A DNA stretch of 64,000 nt from Ottowia oryzae (GTDB lineage Bacteria; Pseudomonadota; Gammaproteobacteria; Burkholderiales; Burkholderiaceae_C): contig NZ_CP027666.1 of the NCBI RefSeq assembly GCF_003008535.1, forward strand, positions 3,647,501 to 3,711,500. The letters are read 5' to 3'. The notes under the pieces were generated by a model. That model searched no databases and was not told the origin of the DNA. It worked only from the letters and a program-made list of their open reading frames with translations. This document shows positions 46,037-54,958 of the stretch, piece by piece (the stretch's first letter is position 1; every line of letters starts with the position of its first letter). The translations under genes and the position numbers were made by a program.

Positions 46037-47251
46037 TCAACTCAACAGCCGCCGGCCCGTCAGCCGCTCATGTTCGCGCAGCGCGAAGCGGTCGGTCATG
46101 CCGGCGATGTAGTCCGCCACGGCGCGCTCTCGGTCGGCGCGCCCGGCGAAGCTGGGACGCAGCTCGCCGGGGCGCTGCCGATAGGCGTCGAACAGCTCGC
46201 GCACCACCTGGCGGCCCTGCGCCGTGGTGTCGATCACCTGCGGGTGGCGGTACAGGTTGGCGAACAAGAAACGCTTGAGCACGGCGGATTGTTCGCGCAT
46301 CGCGGCGCTGAACTGAACCAGCGGCGCGGCGCGGCGCGCCTCGTCCGCGCTGGCCACGCCGGCCGCGGCGACGGCGGCGCCGGTGGCGGCCACCACGTCG
46401 TACACCTGCTCCGACAGCATGCGGCGGATGGCCTCGTACAACACGCGGCGGCCGTGCAGCGCGGGGAAGTCGCGACGCACCGTGGCCATTGCGCGCGCAA
46501 ACAGCGGCACCGCTTCCAACTGCGCCAGCGTGAGCAGGCCCGAGCGCACGCCGTCGTCGATGTCGTGCGCGTTGTAGGCGATTTCGTCGGCCAGGTTGGC
46601 CAGTTGCGCTTCCAGGCTGGGCTGCGTGCGCTGCAGAAATCGGTGCGCCACGCCACCGGGCTCGGCCGCTTCCAGCCGGCGCGCATTGGCCAGCGAGCAG
46701 TGTTTGAGGATGCCCTCGCGTGCCTCAAAGGTCAGGTTCAGCCCGTCGTAATCGGGGTAGCGGTGTTCCAGCTGATCGACCACGCGCAGGCTTTGCAGGT
46801 TGTGCTCAAAGCCGCCGAAATCGGCCATGCATTCGTTCAGCGCGTCCTGCCCCGCGTGGCCGAACGGGGTGTGCCCCAGGTCGTGCGCCAGCGCAATGGC
46901 CTCCACCAGGTCTTCGTGCAGGCCCAATGGCCGGGCGATGGACCGGGCCAGCTGCGCCACCTCCAGCGAATGCGTCATGCGCGTGCGAAACAGGTCGCCT
47001 TCGTGGTTGACGAACACCTGCGTCTTGTAGACCAGCCGCCGAAACGCCGTGGAATGCACGATGCGATCACGATCACGCTGGAACTCATTGCGCGTAGGCG
47101 CTGGCGGCGTGGGGTGAAGGCGCCCGCGCGACGCGGCGGGGTGGCTGGCGTAGGGCGCGAGTTGGCCCTGCGTGCCGGGTGGCGCGGTGTGCGATGCGCC
47201 ATTTGGCGCGCCGTGCGCGGCCAGCGATAGCGGGTTAGGAATATCGGTCAA
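46037..47251 (-). CDS. dgt: Deoxyguanosinetriphosphate triphosphohydrolase-like protein
   Basis: 404 aa. HD-superfamily dNTPase: FRRLVYKTQVF, RTRMTHSLEVAQ and AHDLGHTPFGHAG supply the metal-binding His/Asp residues. It cleaves dNTPs to nucleoside and triphosphate, controlling pools. Order aroK-aroB-dgt is conserved in betaproteobacteria. Confidence 0.93.
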   Translation of the reverse strand: MTDIPNPLSLAAHGAPNGASHTAPPGTQGQLAPYASHPAASRGRLHPTPPAPTRNEFQRDRDRIVHSTAFRRLVYKTQVFVNHEGDLFRTRMTHSLEVAQLARSIARPLGLHEDLVEAIALAHDLGHTPFGHAGQDALNECMADFGGFEHNLQSLRVVDQLEHRYPDYDGLNLTFEAREGILKHCSLANARRLEAAEPGGVAHRFLQRTQPSLEAQLANLADEIAYNAHDIDDGVRSGLLTLAQLEAVPLFARAMATVRRDFPALHGRRVLYEAIRRMLSEQVYDVVAATGAAVAAAGVASADEARRAAPLVQFSAAMREQSAVLKRFLFANLYRHPQVIDTTAQGRQVVRELFDAYRQRPGELRPSFAGRADRERAVADYIAGMTDRFALREHERLTGRRLLS

Positions 47252-47257
47252 ATCACC

Positions 47258-47306
47258 CTCTGGCGCCCGTCCAATGAGCGCGAGCAGCTATCAAAAACAT
47301 ACTAAA
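47258..47306 (-). repeat. Dispersed GATAGCTG repeat, copy 12
   Basis: ctctggcgcccg, linker, gagcgcgagcagctatcaaaaacatacta. Between aroB and dgt. A further agatagctgc at 47351 has no partner arm. Confidence 0.65.
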
Positions 47307-47449
47307 CGTCTGCGCAGCGCTGTCTTCACGCTGCCGCAGCTTGCCTGCGCAGATAGCTGCAACCCACCTTGCACTGCCTGCGCGGGCCACGTCACGACTT
47401 GGCCATCCGCAAGCACTGCGAACACATGCTGGCCGCCCCGGCGCCCGCG

Positions 47450-48556
47450 TCAGGTGCACCGGTCGATCACCTGCCGCACCAGCGCATCGGGCGCGGCGCA
47501 CACGGCGGCTCGGCCGGGGCCGTCGATGACGACGAAGCGGATGTCGCCGCCCTCGGCCTTCTTGTCCACGCGCATCAAATCAAGGTAGCGGCCGGCGTTG
47601 TCCACCGGATCGATCACGGCGCCGCGCGTGGGCAAGCCGGCGCGGTCGATCAGCGCGGTCAGGCGCTGCACGAAGGCGGTATCCACCCGGCCCAGCTCGC
47701 GCGACAGCTCGGCCGCCATCACCATGCCCGCGCCCACGGCCTCGCCGTGCAGCCACGCGCCGTAGCCCATGCCCGCCTCGATCGCATGGCCAAAGGTGTG
47801 GCCGAAGTTGAGGATGGCGCGCAGGCCGGATTCGCGCTCATCCTGGCCCACCACATGCGCCTTGATCTCACAGCTGCGCCGCACGGCGTGCGCCAGGGCG
47901 GTGCGGTCGCACGCGCGCAGCGCATCGACGTTCGCCTCGATCCAGTCCAGAAACGCCATGTCGGCGATCGGGCCGTACTTGATCACCTCTGCGAGGCCAG
48001 CCGACAGCTCGCGCGGCGGCAGGGTCTTGAGCACGTCCAGATCGCACACCACCACCTGCGGCTGGTAGAAAGCGCCGATCATGTTCTTGCCCAGCGGGTG
48101 GTTGATGGCCGTTTTGCCCCCCACCGACGAATCGACCTGCGCCAGCAAGGTGGTCGGCACCTGCACGAAGGGCACGCCGCGCATGTAGCTGGCCGCCGCA
48201 AACCCCGTCATATCGCCGACGACACCGCCGCCCAGGGCGTAGAGCACCGTCTTGCGGTCAGCGCCATGCGCCAGCAGGTCATCAAAGACCAGGTTGAGCG
48301 TTTCCCAAGTCTTGTACTGCTCGCCATCGGGCAAGGCCAGCACGCGCACGCTCGCATGGCGCGACTGCAGCGCCCGGAGCAGCCGCTCGGCATACAGCGG
48401 GGCGACGGTGGTGTTGCTGACGACCAAGGCGCTGCTGCCCGCGCCAGCGCGATCAAACGATGCGGCGTGGTCAAGCAGGCCCGCGCCGATCAGGATGGGG
48501 TAGCTGCGCTCATCCAGCGCAATCTCAACGGTTTGGGTTTCAGAAGTCAAGGCCAT
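47450..48556 (-). CDS. aroB: 3-Dehydroquinate synthase
   Basis: 368 aa from ATG 48556. Second step of the shikimate pathway (DAHP to 3-dehydroquinate; NAD and metal cofactors). Motifs: LPDGEQYKTWET, GGGVVGDMTGFAAASYMRG (NAD-binding), PTTLLAQVDSSVGGKTAINHP and FGHTFGHAIE with metal-binding His. It follows aroK at 55 nt. Confidence 0.96.
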   Translation of the reverse strand: MALTSETQTVEIALDERSYPILIGAGLLDHAASFDRAGAGSSALVVSNTTVAPLYAERLLRALQSRHASVRVLALPDGEQYKTWETLNLVFDDLLAHGADRKTVLYALGGGVVGDMTGFAAASYMRGVPFVQVPTTLLAQVDSSVGGKTAINHPLGKNMIGAFYQPQVVVCDLDVLKTLPPRELSAGLAEVIKYGPIADMAFLDWIEANVDALRACDRTALAHAVRRSCEIKAHVVGQDERESGLRAILNFGHTFGHAIEAGMGYGAWLHGEAVGAGMVMAAELSRELGRVDTAFVQRLTALIDRAGLPTRGAVIDPVDNAGRYLDLMRVDKKAEGGDIRFVVIDGPGRAAVCAAPDALVRQVIDRCT

Positions 48557-48611
48557 GGCGCTAGTGTAGGAGGTGGCGACCGCGACACATGCGGTGGCGA
48601 ATGGGAGCGGC

Positions 48612-49199
48612 CTAACTACCGACGTCGCCAGCGGAGCCTGTGCCCGGCTGACCGCCAAGAGCGCCGCCCTCGGCGAGCTCCAGCTGCATCATGATGCGAT
48701 TGACCAGCATGGAAAGCGAAGAGCCGTGGGTGTCGATCACGAAGTGCGCGCACTCGCGGTACAGCGGATCACGTTCGGCATACAGCGCCCGCAGCCGCTT
48801 GAGCGGGTCCGCCACCTGAAGCAAAGGACGCTTCGTGTCGTTCTTGAGCCTGCGGCACAGCGCCTCGGGGGAAGACCGGAGGTAAATCACCGTGCCACGC
48901 TCTTTAAGCCGCTGACGGTTGACTTCTCGAAGCACTGCACCGCCACCGGTGGACAGGACAATTCCTGCGGTACGCGAAAGCGAATCGAGCACCTCTTCTT
49001 CGCGATCGCGAAACGCACCTTCGCCTTCTGCCTCGAAATACTCACGGACGGTGCAACCAAGCTGGGCCTCAATTTCATGATCCGAGTCCTTCCAGACGCA
49101 ATCCATCCGACGAGCAACTGCCCGCCCCACAGAGGACTTTCCGCTTCCGGGAAGACCTACCAACACGACTGTGAATAAACATGTCACCGTTCTAGCCAC
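48612..49199 (-). CDS. aroK: Shikimate kinase
   Basis: 195 aa. Walker A GLPGSGKSS (residues 15-23), shikimate-binding KDSDHEIE and STGGGAVLR, LID region KNDTKRPLL. Phosphorylates shikimate. The C-terminal 20 residues are Gly-rich and beyond the usual fold. In related genomes aroK directly follows pilQ; here a lipoprotein gene and a strong terminator separate them, so aroK needs its own promoter in 49200-49320. Confidence 0.95.
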   Translation of the reverse strand: MARTVTCLFTVVLVGLPGSGKSSVGRAVARRMDCVWKDSDHEIEAQLGCTVREYFEAEGEGAFRDREEEVLDSLSRTAGIVLSTGGGAVLREVNRQRLKERGTVIYLRSSPEALCRRLKNDTKRPLLQVADPLKRLRALYAERDPLYRECAHFVIDTHGSSLSMLVNRIMMQLELAEGGALGGQPGTGSAGDVGS

Positions 49200-49312
49200 C
49201 TAGGTTAAGCACATGCGCACGGGGCGCCCACGAAGAGAAACATGGGCAGCAAACGCTGTCGGCTACGCGCCAGATTGAGCATGCGGAGCGCGCGGTAAAA
49301 CCCATTTGGCAC

Positions 49313-49355
49313 GATCTAAAAGAAAACCGCCAGCCCACAAAACGCGAGCTGGCGG
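49313..49355 (-). terminator. Rho-independent terminator on the minus strand, after the Ig-like lipoprotein gene
   Basis: Stem ccgccagc (49327-49334) / gctggcgg (49348-49355) with a 13-nt loop; on the minus strand it is followed directly by ttttcttttag. A second hairpin, tgcgtcggc / gccgacgca (about 49377-49406), lies closer to the gene. Together they should end pilM-to-lipoprotein transcription before aroK. Confidence 0.75.
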
Positions 49356-49419
49356 AATTGGTTCGACACCGCGACCTGCGTCGGCCGCACAGGCTTAGCC
49401 GACGCAGAACACGCAGGCC

Positions 49420-50898
49420 TTAGGGCGTCGTTGTCGCTGTGGGGTTTGTCACCGAAACTGTCATATTGGCGACGACCACGATTCCGTCACCATCGGTCAC
49501 TTGGATAACGATCGGGTAGCTACCAGCGGTGTTGATGGCGCCGCTCAAGATACCGGTGTCGCCATTCAGGAACAATCCAGTGGGCAACGCCACCGGTGCG
49601 CCCCATTTATAAGGCGACTTGCCGCCACTTGCACTCAAGGCAAACGCGAAGCTGGTGCCCTTCGTCACAGACAGGCTGCTCGAATTGATCGTCAGCGGTT
49701 TGCAATCACCAGCTTGCACGTCAACCGTCAGCGTCGTCACCTGCGAAGAACCGTTGGCGTCGGTCACCTGAACAGCAACCTGGTAGCTTCCCGCGCCAGC
49801 GCCGTTCACCAGCACCGGGACACCTGTCACCAAACCGTCAGGAGTCAGGCTCAATCCAGCCGGCATCTTTCCGACCACGGACCATTGATACGGAGGCAAC
49901 CCATCAGAAGCGACCAACGGAGTGGAGACTTCCTGGCGGCACGTTGCGGTCACCGATTGCGCCTGCACCGACAGAGGCTTCTGCGCGATGCCATTCACCA
50001 CCGGAATGACCATCCGCTGAATGATCGGATCCTGAATACCATTCGCGACATTGTTGTCAGCACGGTCTGCAACAAGCACCAAGGTGATCACACCAATGTT
50101 CGAACCGCTAGAGAGGCTGAAATCGGCAATACCATTTCGAGTGTTAGTCATAATGACTGTCCCCGACTGACGATCCCGAATCAAGCGCGCACCTGCCGCG
50201 GCGTCACTAGCTTGAATATAGACCTGTAGGTTAGGTGTAGACGTATCAGCAACCCATTGTCCCACTTCGTCGCGAAGCATCGCCTGCAAGCTGACGGTAT
50301 TTCGGACGTTGTTAGGATTGTTCTGCGCGCCAAGATAACCGGAAGCAGCCTCAAGAGCCACACTTGCGGGCATGCCAACCGCAGGCGCCCCGCCGTTGCC
50401 CACGACGATTTGCACACTCGTTGCCGAAACCTGATTATCCCGGGGGTTAGTGATGGAGCACGTTATAGTTGCCACACCCCGGGTGTTACCAGCATGGAAA
50501 TGAAAAGAGTTTCCACCAGAGTTAGAGTCCAGCGTAATACTCCGATATGCATTTGGAACTTTCTGTCCATTGACATCAGTTTCATGCGCTGGATCGCCAT
50601 CTAGATAATAAAGAGCACCAACATTCACGCCGGCATCGATGTTACATGCAAAGGCATCTTTCGTTCCGATGATGGGGTTCCCACCTTCGGTCGCAGTCAC
50701 ATGAAGCACCGTGGTGTAGGGAGCGTTGGTGCCAATACTCGGCCCAATATTTCCGATATTGACCGGCAGCGCTACGGTGTCTGCACGCAGTGAAATTTTA
50801 TATTCCAGTTGCGTATTCCCGGCGCTCCCCCCACCGCCACCGCATCCTGCGAGCAGCGCAGCGAGACTCAGACCCAATGCCATTCCGAGCTTCTTCAC
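49420..50898 (-). CDS. Lipoprotein with putative Ig-like (He_PIG) domains, end of the pil operon
   Basis: 492 aa from GTG 50898 (VKKLGMAL), chosen because aaggggat lies 7 nt upstream. Lipobox AALLAGC, Cys at residue 19, then a Gly-rich linker. Two C-terminal Ig-like repeats of the He_PIG type: PPYQWSVVGKMPAGLSLTPDGLVTG and SPYKWGAPVALPTGLFLNGDTG, each followed by a YxVxVQVTD strand. The N-terminal 300 residues look like beta-sandwich domains with no known name. It follows pilQ by 45 nt on the same strand. Possibly a surface or secretin-associated protein; function unknown. Confidence 0.82.
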   Translation of the reverse strand: MKKLGMALGLSLAALLAGCGGGGGSAGNTQLEYKISLRADTVALPVNIGNIGPSIGTNAPYTTVLHVTATEGGNPIIGTKDAFACNIDAGVNVGALYYLDGDPAHETDVNGQKVPNAYRSITLDSNSGGNSFHFHAGNTRGVATITCSITNPRDNQVSATSVQIVVGNGGAPAVGMPASVALEAASGYLGAQNNPNNVRNTVSLQAMLRDEVGQWVADTSTPNLQVYIQASDAAAGARLIRDRQSGTVIMTNTRNGIADFSLSSGSNIGVITLVLVADRADNNVANGIQDPIIQRMVIPVVNGIAQKPLSVQAQSVTATCRQEVSTPLVASDGLPPYQWSVVGKMPAGLSLTPDGLVTGVPVLVNGAGAGSYQVAVQVTDANGSSQVTTLTVDVQAGDCKPLTINSSSLSVTKGTSFAFALSASGGKSPYKWGAPVALPTGLFLNGDTGILSGAINTAGSYPIVIQVTDGDGIVVVANMTVSVTNPTATTTP

Positions 50899-50943
50899 AG
50901 CAAATCCCCTTTTAAACAAACCAAGCCACACAAACGACACGCA

Positions 50944-53115
50944 TCAACGAACCGCACCGTAATCAGAAATCATCTTAGGTGTAATAAAAACCAACATTTC
51001 AGTTTTGCTGGCCTGACGAGTTCGCTGCTTAAACAAATTTCCAACCGCGGGGATATCACCCAATAACGGAACCTTGTTTTCCTGCTCTTTCTCGTTCAAC
51101 TCAAAAATGCCTCCGATCACGACGGTTCCACCGTTTTCGACAAGAACTTGAGTTTTCACTCGCTTCGTATCAATAGACATTGCGCCGGCAACCAGGCCGC
51201 CAGGACTGTCTTTGTTCACATCGAGGTCAAGAATGATATTGCCTTCTGGCGTGATCTGCGGCGTGACTTCCAGCTTGAGCACCGCCTTACGGAAGGCAAC
51301 GGAAGTCGCACCACTGGATGTAGCCTGCTGATATGCATACTCCGTTCCCTGTTCGATGACGGCCTTGATCTGATCGGCGGTCACGACGCGGGGGCTGGAA
51401 ACCACCTTGCCCTTGCCATCCGCCTCCAACGCAGACAACTCCAGGTTCAGGAACCTGTTTGCGGCCGAGCTGAACAAGGATATCGCGAAGTTGGCGGGTG
51501 AAACCCCGGCAAGCCCTGACGCAGGAAGGTTCAGAAACTGGGAGGAATCCGATGTCAGGCCCCCTGACGCAAAGGCACCCGTAGTCGCGCCAACTGCGTT
51601 GTAATTGCCTCCGATGGCGACTCGGTTCCCACCGCCGACCGCATAGCCGGCATCACCGCCACGTACGCCGCGCATGTCCGCCGAACCGAGCTTGACGCCC
51701 AGCGACTTGCCGAACGTGTCCGATGCCTCAACGATGCGCGCCTCGATCAGCACTTGTCGCATCGGGACGTCCAGCTTGGCAATCATCTCCTGAATCTGTT
51801 CAAGCCGCGACGGAATGTCCGACACGAAGAGTTGATTGGTTCGAGGCTCTGCGATAACGGAGCCGCGCTGGCTCAAAAGGCTGTTGCTGGATGCACCGGA
51901 CGATCCGCCGCCTCCTGCCGAGCCGCCGGAAGACGACGTGAGCTGCGTTGCAATATCCGCAGCTTTGGTGTAGTTCAGCTGGAACGACTGCGTTCTCAAG
52001 GGTTCCAGGTTACGAATTGCCGCTTGCGCCTCCAATTCAGCTTTTTCTTTGGCTGCCAGCTCTTCCTTAGGCGCAATTTGCAACACATTTCCGGTGCGCT
52101 TCATCCCCAAACTTTTGGCCTGAAGAATAATATCCAGCGCTTGGTCCCACGGAACATCCTTGAGGCGCAATGTTAAATTCCCCTGAACCGTGTCAGACGT
52201 TACTATGTTGAAATTGGTGAAATCAGCAATGACCTGAAGAAGAGATCGGACATCAATATTCTGAAAGTTAAGCGACAGTTTTTCCCCGCGGAACCCGGGC
52301 CCCTGACCCAGCTTGCTTCCAGTAGCCTTTTGCTGGCGCACCTCAATAACCAGTTGGTTGTCGCTCTGGTAAGCGCTATGCTCCCACTGACCCTTGGGTT
52401 CAATCACCATTCGAACACGGTCGCCCGACTGAGTAGTCGAGATAGTTTGCACCGGCGTACCGAAATCGCTTACATCCAACCTGCGGCGTAGGCCTTCAGG
52501 GAGGCTTGTTTTCAGGAATTCGACGACAAGGGAGGAACCTTGCTGCTTGATATCAACACCGACTTGATTGTTCGCAAGATCAACGACAACACGACCCGCG
52601 TTATCTACTCCCCGCCGGAAATCAACGTCCTTCAGAGGTAGCGCAGCAGGATTTCGGCTCTCCGAGAACACTTGCGTCACGGGATTCGACGCGGCAGCAG
52701 GGGTAGCGACTGCGACCGGCTCAAGCGTGACGAAGACACTGCGACCATGTAGTTCCGCACGATAGGTGGTTGGGCGGTTCAAGCTCAACACAACGCGCGT
52801 GCGGTCGGAAGCTTGAGCGACGTTAGCGGCGCGCAGGTTGCCTTGGTTGAGTTCAACCGTGGATTGGCTCAGGCCACTTACGACACCGGGAAAATCGAGT
52901 GCGATTCGAGCCGGCGACTGCACTGCGAACCCGGCTGGCAATGCGCTCAGGGGCTCGGACATGTCAATCCGCACCGTTTCCGTGCCACTTTGGATGGAAC
53001 TGGTGATGGATTGAATCGTGACTTGCGCGTACGCGCCGCCCGCAAGCGCGAGCCAACTGATACCGACAACGGCTCTACGCACCATGCCCGGTGCTGGGTA
53101 AAACCCGAAATTCAT
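50944..53115 (-). CDS. pilQ: Type IV pilus secretin PilQ
   Basis: 723 aa. Signal peptide, an N-terminal AMIN domain (VTIQSITSSIQSGTETVRIDMS) for peptidoglycan binding, a secretin/TonB short N-terminal domain (LSLNFQNIDVRSLLQVIADF), an N1 domain, a Gly/Ser-rich loop (residues 400-420) and the secretin pore ending KTEMLVFITPKMI. Outer-membrane channel for the pilus. ATG overlaps the pilP stop (ATGA). Confidence 0.96.
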   Translation of the reverse strand: MNFGFYPAPGMVRRAVVGISWLALAGGAYAQVTIQSITSSIQSGTETVRIDMSEPLSALPAGFAVQSPARIALDFPGVVSGLSQSTVELNQGNLRAANVAQASDRTRVVLSLNRPTTYRAELHGRSVFVTLEPVAVATPAAASNPVTQVFSESRNPAALPLKDVDFRRGVDNAGRVVVDLANNQVGVDIKQQGSSLVVEFLKTSLPEGLRRRLDVSDFGTPVQTISTTQSGDRVRMVIEPKGQWEHSAYQSDNQLVIEVRQQKATGSKLGQGPGFRGEKLSLNFQNIDVRSLLQVIADFTNFNIVTSDTVQGNLTLRLKDVPWDQALDIILQAKSLGMKRTGNVLQIAPKEELAAKEKAELEAQAAIRNLEPLRTQSFQLNYTKAADIATQLTSSSGGSAGGGGSSGASSNSLLSQRGSVIAEPRTNQLFVSDIPSRLEQIQEMIAKLDVPMRQVLIEARIVEASDTFGKSLGVKLGSADMRGVRGGDAGYAVGGGNRVAIGGNYNAVGATTGAFASGGLTSDSSQFLNLPASGLAGVSPANFAISLFSSAANRFLNLELSALEADGKGKVVSSPRVVTADQIKAVIEQGTEYAYQQATSSGATSVAFRKAVLKLEVTPQITPEGNIILDLDVNKDSPGGLVAGAMSIDTKRVKTQVLVENGGTVVIGGIFELNEKEQENKVPLLGDIPAVGNLFKQRTRQASKTEMLVFITPKMISDYGAVR

Positions 53116-53657
53116 TTTGCTTTCTCCTGCAACTGCAGCACCGTATTGCGCTCAATCCATTCACCGGCCGCGTCCTGAACTATCTCACGAAGAACGACCT
53201 CATTTTCATCAATTTTTGTGACTCGACCATAGTTTTGGCCAAGATAGTTTCCTGCCCGGACCTGGTGCAGTAAGTTATCGACCCGTACCAGCGCGACCTT
53301 TTGCCCCGACCGATCCAAACTGCCCACCATCGTCATGACATCCAGCGGAAACGCCTCAAGAGGTTCTTTTCGCCGATTGAGCTCGGGCGCAACCAGCATC
53401 GCTCCAGCGCTCGCCGGGCCGGTTTCGCGGCGCAAGGCTTGCGTTAGCCTGTCGCTACCAAATGGATCAAATGATGAGCCCTCTGAATATGCAAGCGGAA
53501 CATATTTCTTAGGCTCCGAGATAGGAGTTACGCGAGGCTTAGTGTTGCGCCGCTGCTCAGCCATCCACTGCTGCAGATCGTCAGATTCAGCAGTGCAAGC
53601 AGCCAAGCTTCCGGCGCAAATGGCGACGCATCCCAGCACTGAAAAAAAACGCATCAT
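53112..53657 (-). CDS. pilP: Type IV pilus inner-membrane lipoprotein PilP
   Basis: 181 aa. Lipobox GSLAAC (Cys at 20), linker, then the C-terminal beta domain (MVGSLDRSGQKVALVRVDNLLHQVRAGNYLGQNYG) that links PilNO to PilQ. Overlaps pilO and pilQ by 4 nt each. Confidence 0.94.
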   Translation of the reverse strand: MMRFFSVLGCVAICAGSLAACTAESDDLQQWMAEQRRNTKPRVTPISEPKKYVPLAYSEGSSFDPFGSDRLTQALRRETGPASAGAMLVAPELNRRKEPLEAFPLDVMTMVGSLDRSGQKVALVRVDNLLHQVRAGNYLGQNYGRVTKIDENEVVLREIVQDAAGEWIERNTVLQLQEKAK

Positions 53658-54340
53658 TTTGAACCCTTCGCTTGGCTCGCCTTGCGCTGTGCTGCGATTT
53701 CCTCTGGATCCAAGTACCTGAAAGTTTTTGCAGTAGCATCCAAAAGCAGGCCGCCCGGCTTGTCTTTATTTTTATCGTCAGGTGTAACCGAAATGTTATT
53801 TAGCGTCACGATTCGCGATAAGTTGGCGATATCAGACGTAAACGCACCGATGTCGTGATATCTGCCAGTCACTTTCACAGCAATGGGAAGCTCAGCATAG
53901 TAATCTTTTACAACCAACTGCCCTGGACGGAACAACTCAAACTGCAAACTCCGACCCAGTCCGGCTTGGTTGATATCCGACAGCAAGGCGTCCATCTCCG
54001 CCTTGCTTGGCAGCTGCTTTTCAAGCAGATTGACATACTGCATCACTTGCTCGCGTTGCTTTTTCAGCTCATCAAGGCTCACTGCTTTTTGCAACTTTGC
54101 TTGATAGTCAGACTTCAAGGTTGCCTCTTTTTGTCGCTCCCCCTCAAGCTCCGAGTCCATATCCTTCAGCGCAAAGAACCAAAGAACGCCTGCGACCGCT
54201 ATTGCGACAATGGCAAAGAGAGCGAAGCGCGGAATCCCTGGCCAAGACGACGGATCGCGCGTATCGAGACCCCGAAATTGATCTCCGAGGGATCTGACGG
54301 AAGCGCCGACGTCAATATTGTTGGATTTTTTTCGTGCCAT
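53654..54340 (-). CDS. pilO: Type IV pilus alignment protein PilO
   Basis: 228 aa. One N-terminal membrane helix (FALFAIVAIAVAGVLWFFA), coiled coil (residues 75-115, EKQLPSKAEMDALLSDIN) and ferredoxin-like periplasmic domain (PIAVKVTGRYHDIGAFTSDIANL). Heterodimer with PilN. Starts 18 nt after the pilN stop and overlaps pilP. Confidence 0.95.
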   Translation of the reverse strand: MARKKSNNIDVGASVRSLGDQFRGLDTRDPSSWPGIPRFALFAIVAIAVAGVLWFFALKDMDSELEGERQKEATLKSDYQAKLQKAVSLDELKKQREQVMQYVNLLEKQLPSKAEMDALLSDINQAGLGRSLQFELFRPGQLVVKDYYAELPIAVKVTGRYHDIGAFTSDIANLSRIVTLNNISVTPDDKNKDKPGGLLLDATAKTFRYLDPEEIAAQRKASQAKGSK

Positions 54341-54358
54341 GTTCAGTGTGCCTCGTCT

Positions 54359-54958
54359 TCAGGTCCGGCCGGCAGCAGAAGCGCCCGATGCTGGCGCGCT
54401 GGCGCGTTGCAACTGCACACGAACCGTAAAGTTGTACACACGTCGCTGCTCGCGCGGCGTCAGCGCCATGTTGGCCGCGACAATCTCGATCAATTCCGGC
54501 TTGGTGACCCAGTCGCTATTTCGCTCCAAATTCCGCAACAGCTCTGAAACCCGCTCATTGGATTGAGCGACGCCGGTGAAGAGAACGTTCTGATTGTCTT
54601 GCTTGATGCCTTTCAGGTAGATACCATCCGGCAATTGCTTCACTGCTTCGTTCATCAGATGAACAGGAAGGTTGCGATCAGCCTGCAGATTCTCAACAGC
54701 CTCTTGGCGTGCCTTCAGCGCCGCGATTTCTCCCTGGAGGTTTGCAACTTCTTTGATCTCAGAGTCCAGCTTTGTGATTTCGGAGGTGATGAAGGTGTTT
54801 CGATCTTGCTGCTCGGAGATCTGGTGCTGGTACCAGAGGTAGATACCGCCGGCAATGGCAAGGCCTGCCAATGCCGACAACCCCAAGGAAGTGTTGAAGA
54901 CTTGGCGCGCTTTCTTGCGCGCCATCTCCCGATGCGGAAGTAAGTTGATCAATATCAC
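54359..54958 (-). CDS. pilN: Type IV pilus alignment protein PilN
   Basis: 199 aa. The N-terminus MILINLLPHRE is the conserved cytoplasmic peptide that docks in PilM. Then a membrane helix (LSALAGLAIAGGIYLWY), coiled coil and periplasmic domain with LPDGIYLKGIKQ. ATG overlaps the pilM stop. The C-terminal 20 residues are Ala/Ser-rich. Confidence 0.95.
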   Translation of the reverse strand: MILINLLPHREMARKKARQVFNTSLGLSALAGLAIAGGIYLWYQHQISEQQDRNTFITSEITKLDSEIKEVANLQGEIAALKARQEAVENLQADRNLPVHLMNEAVKQLPDGIYLKGIKQDNQNVLFTGVAQSNERVSELLRNLERNSDWVTKPELIEIVAANMALTPREQRRVYNFTVRVQLQRASAPASGASAAGRT

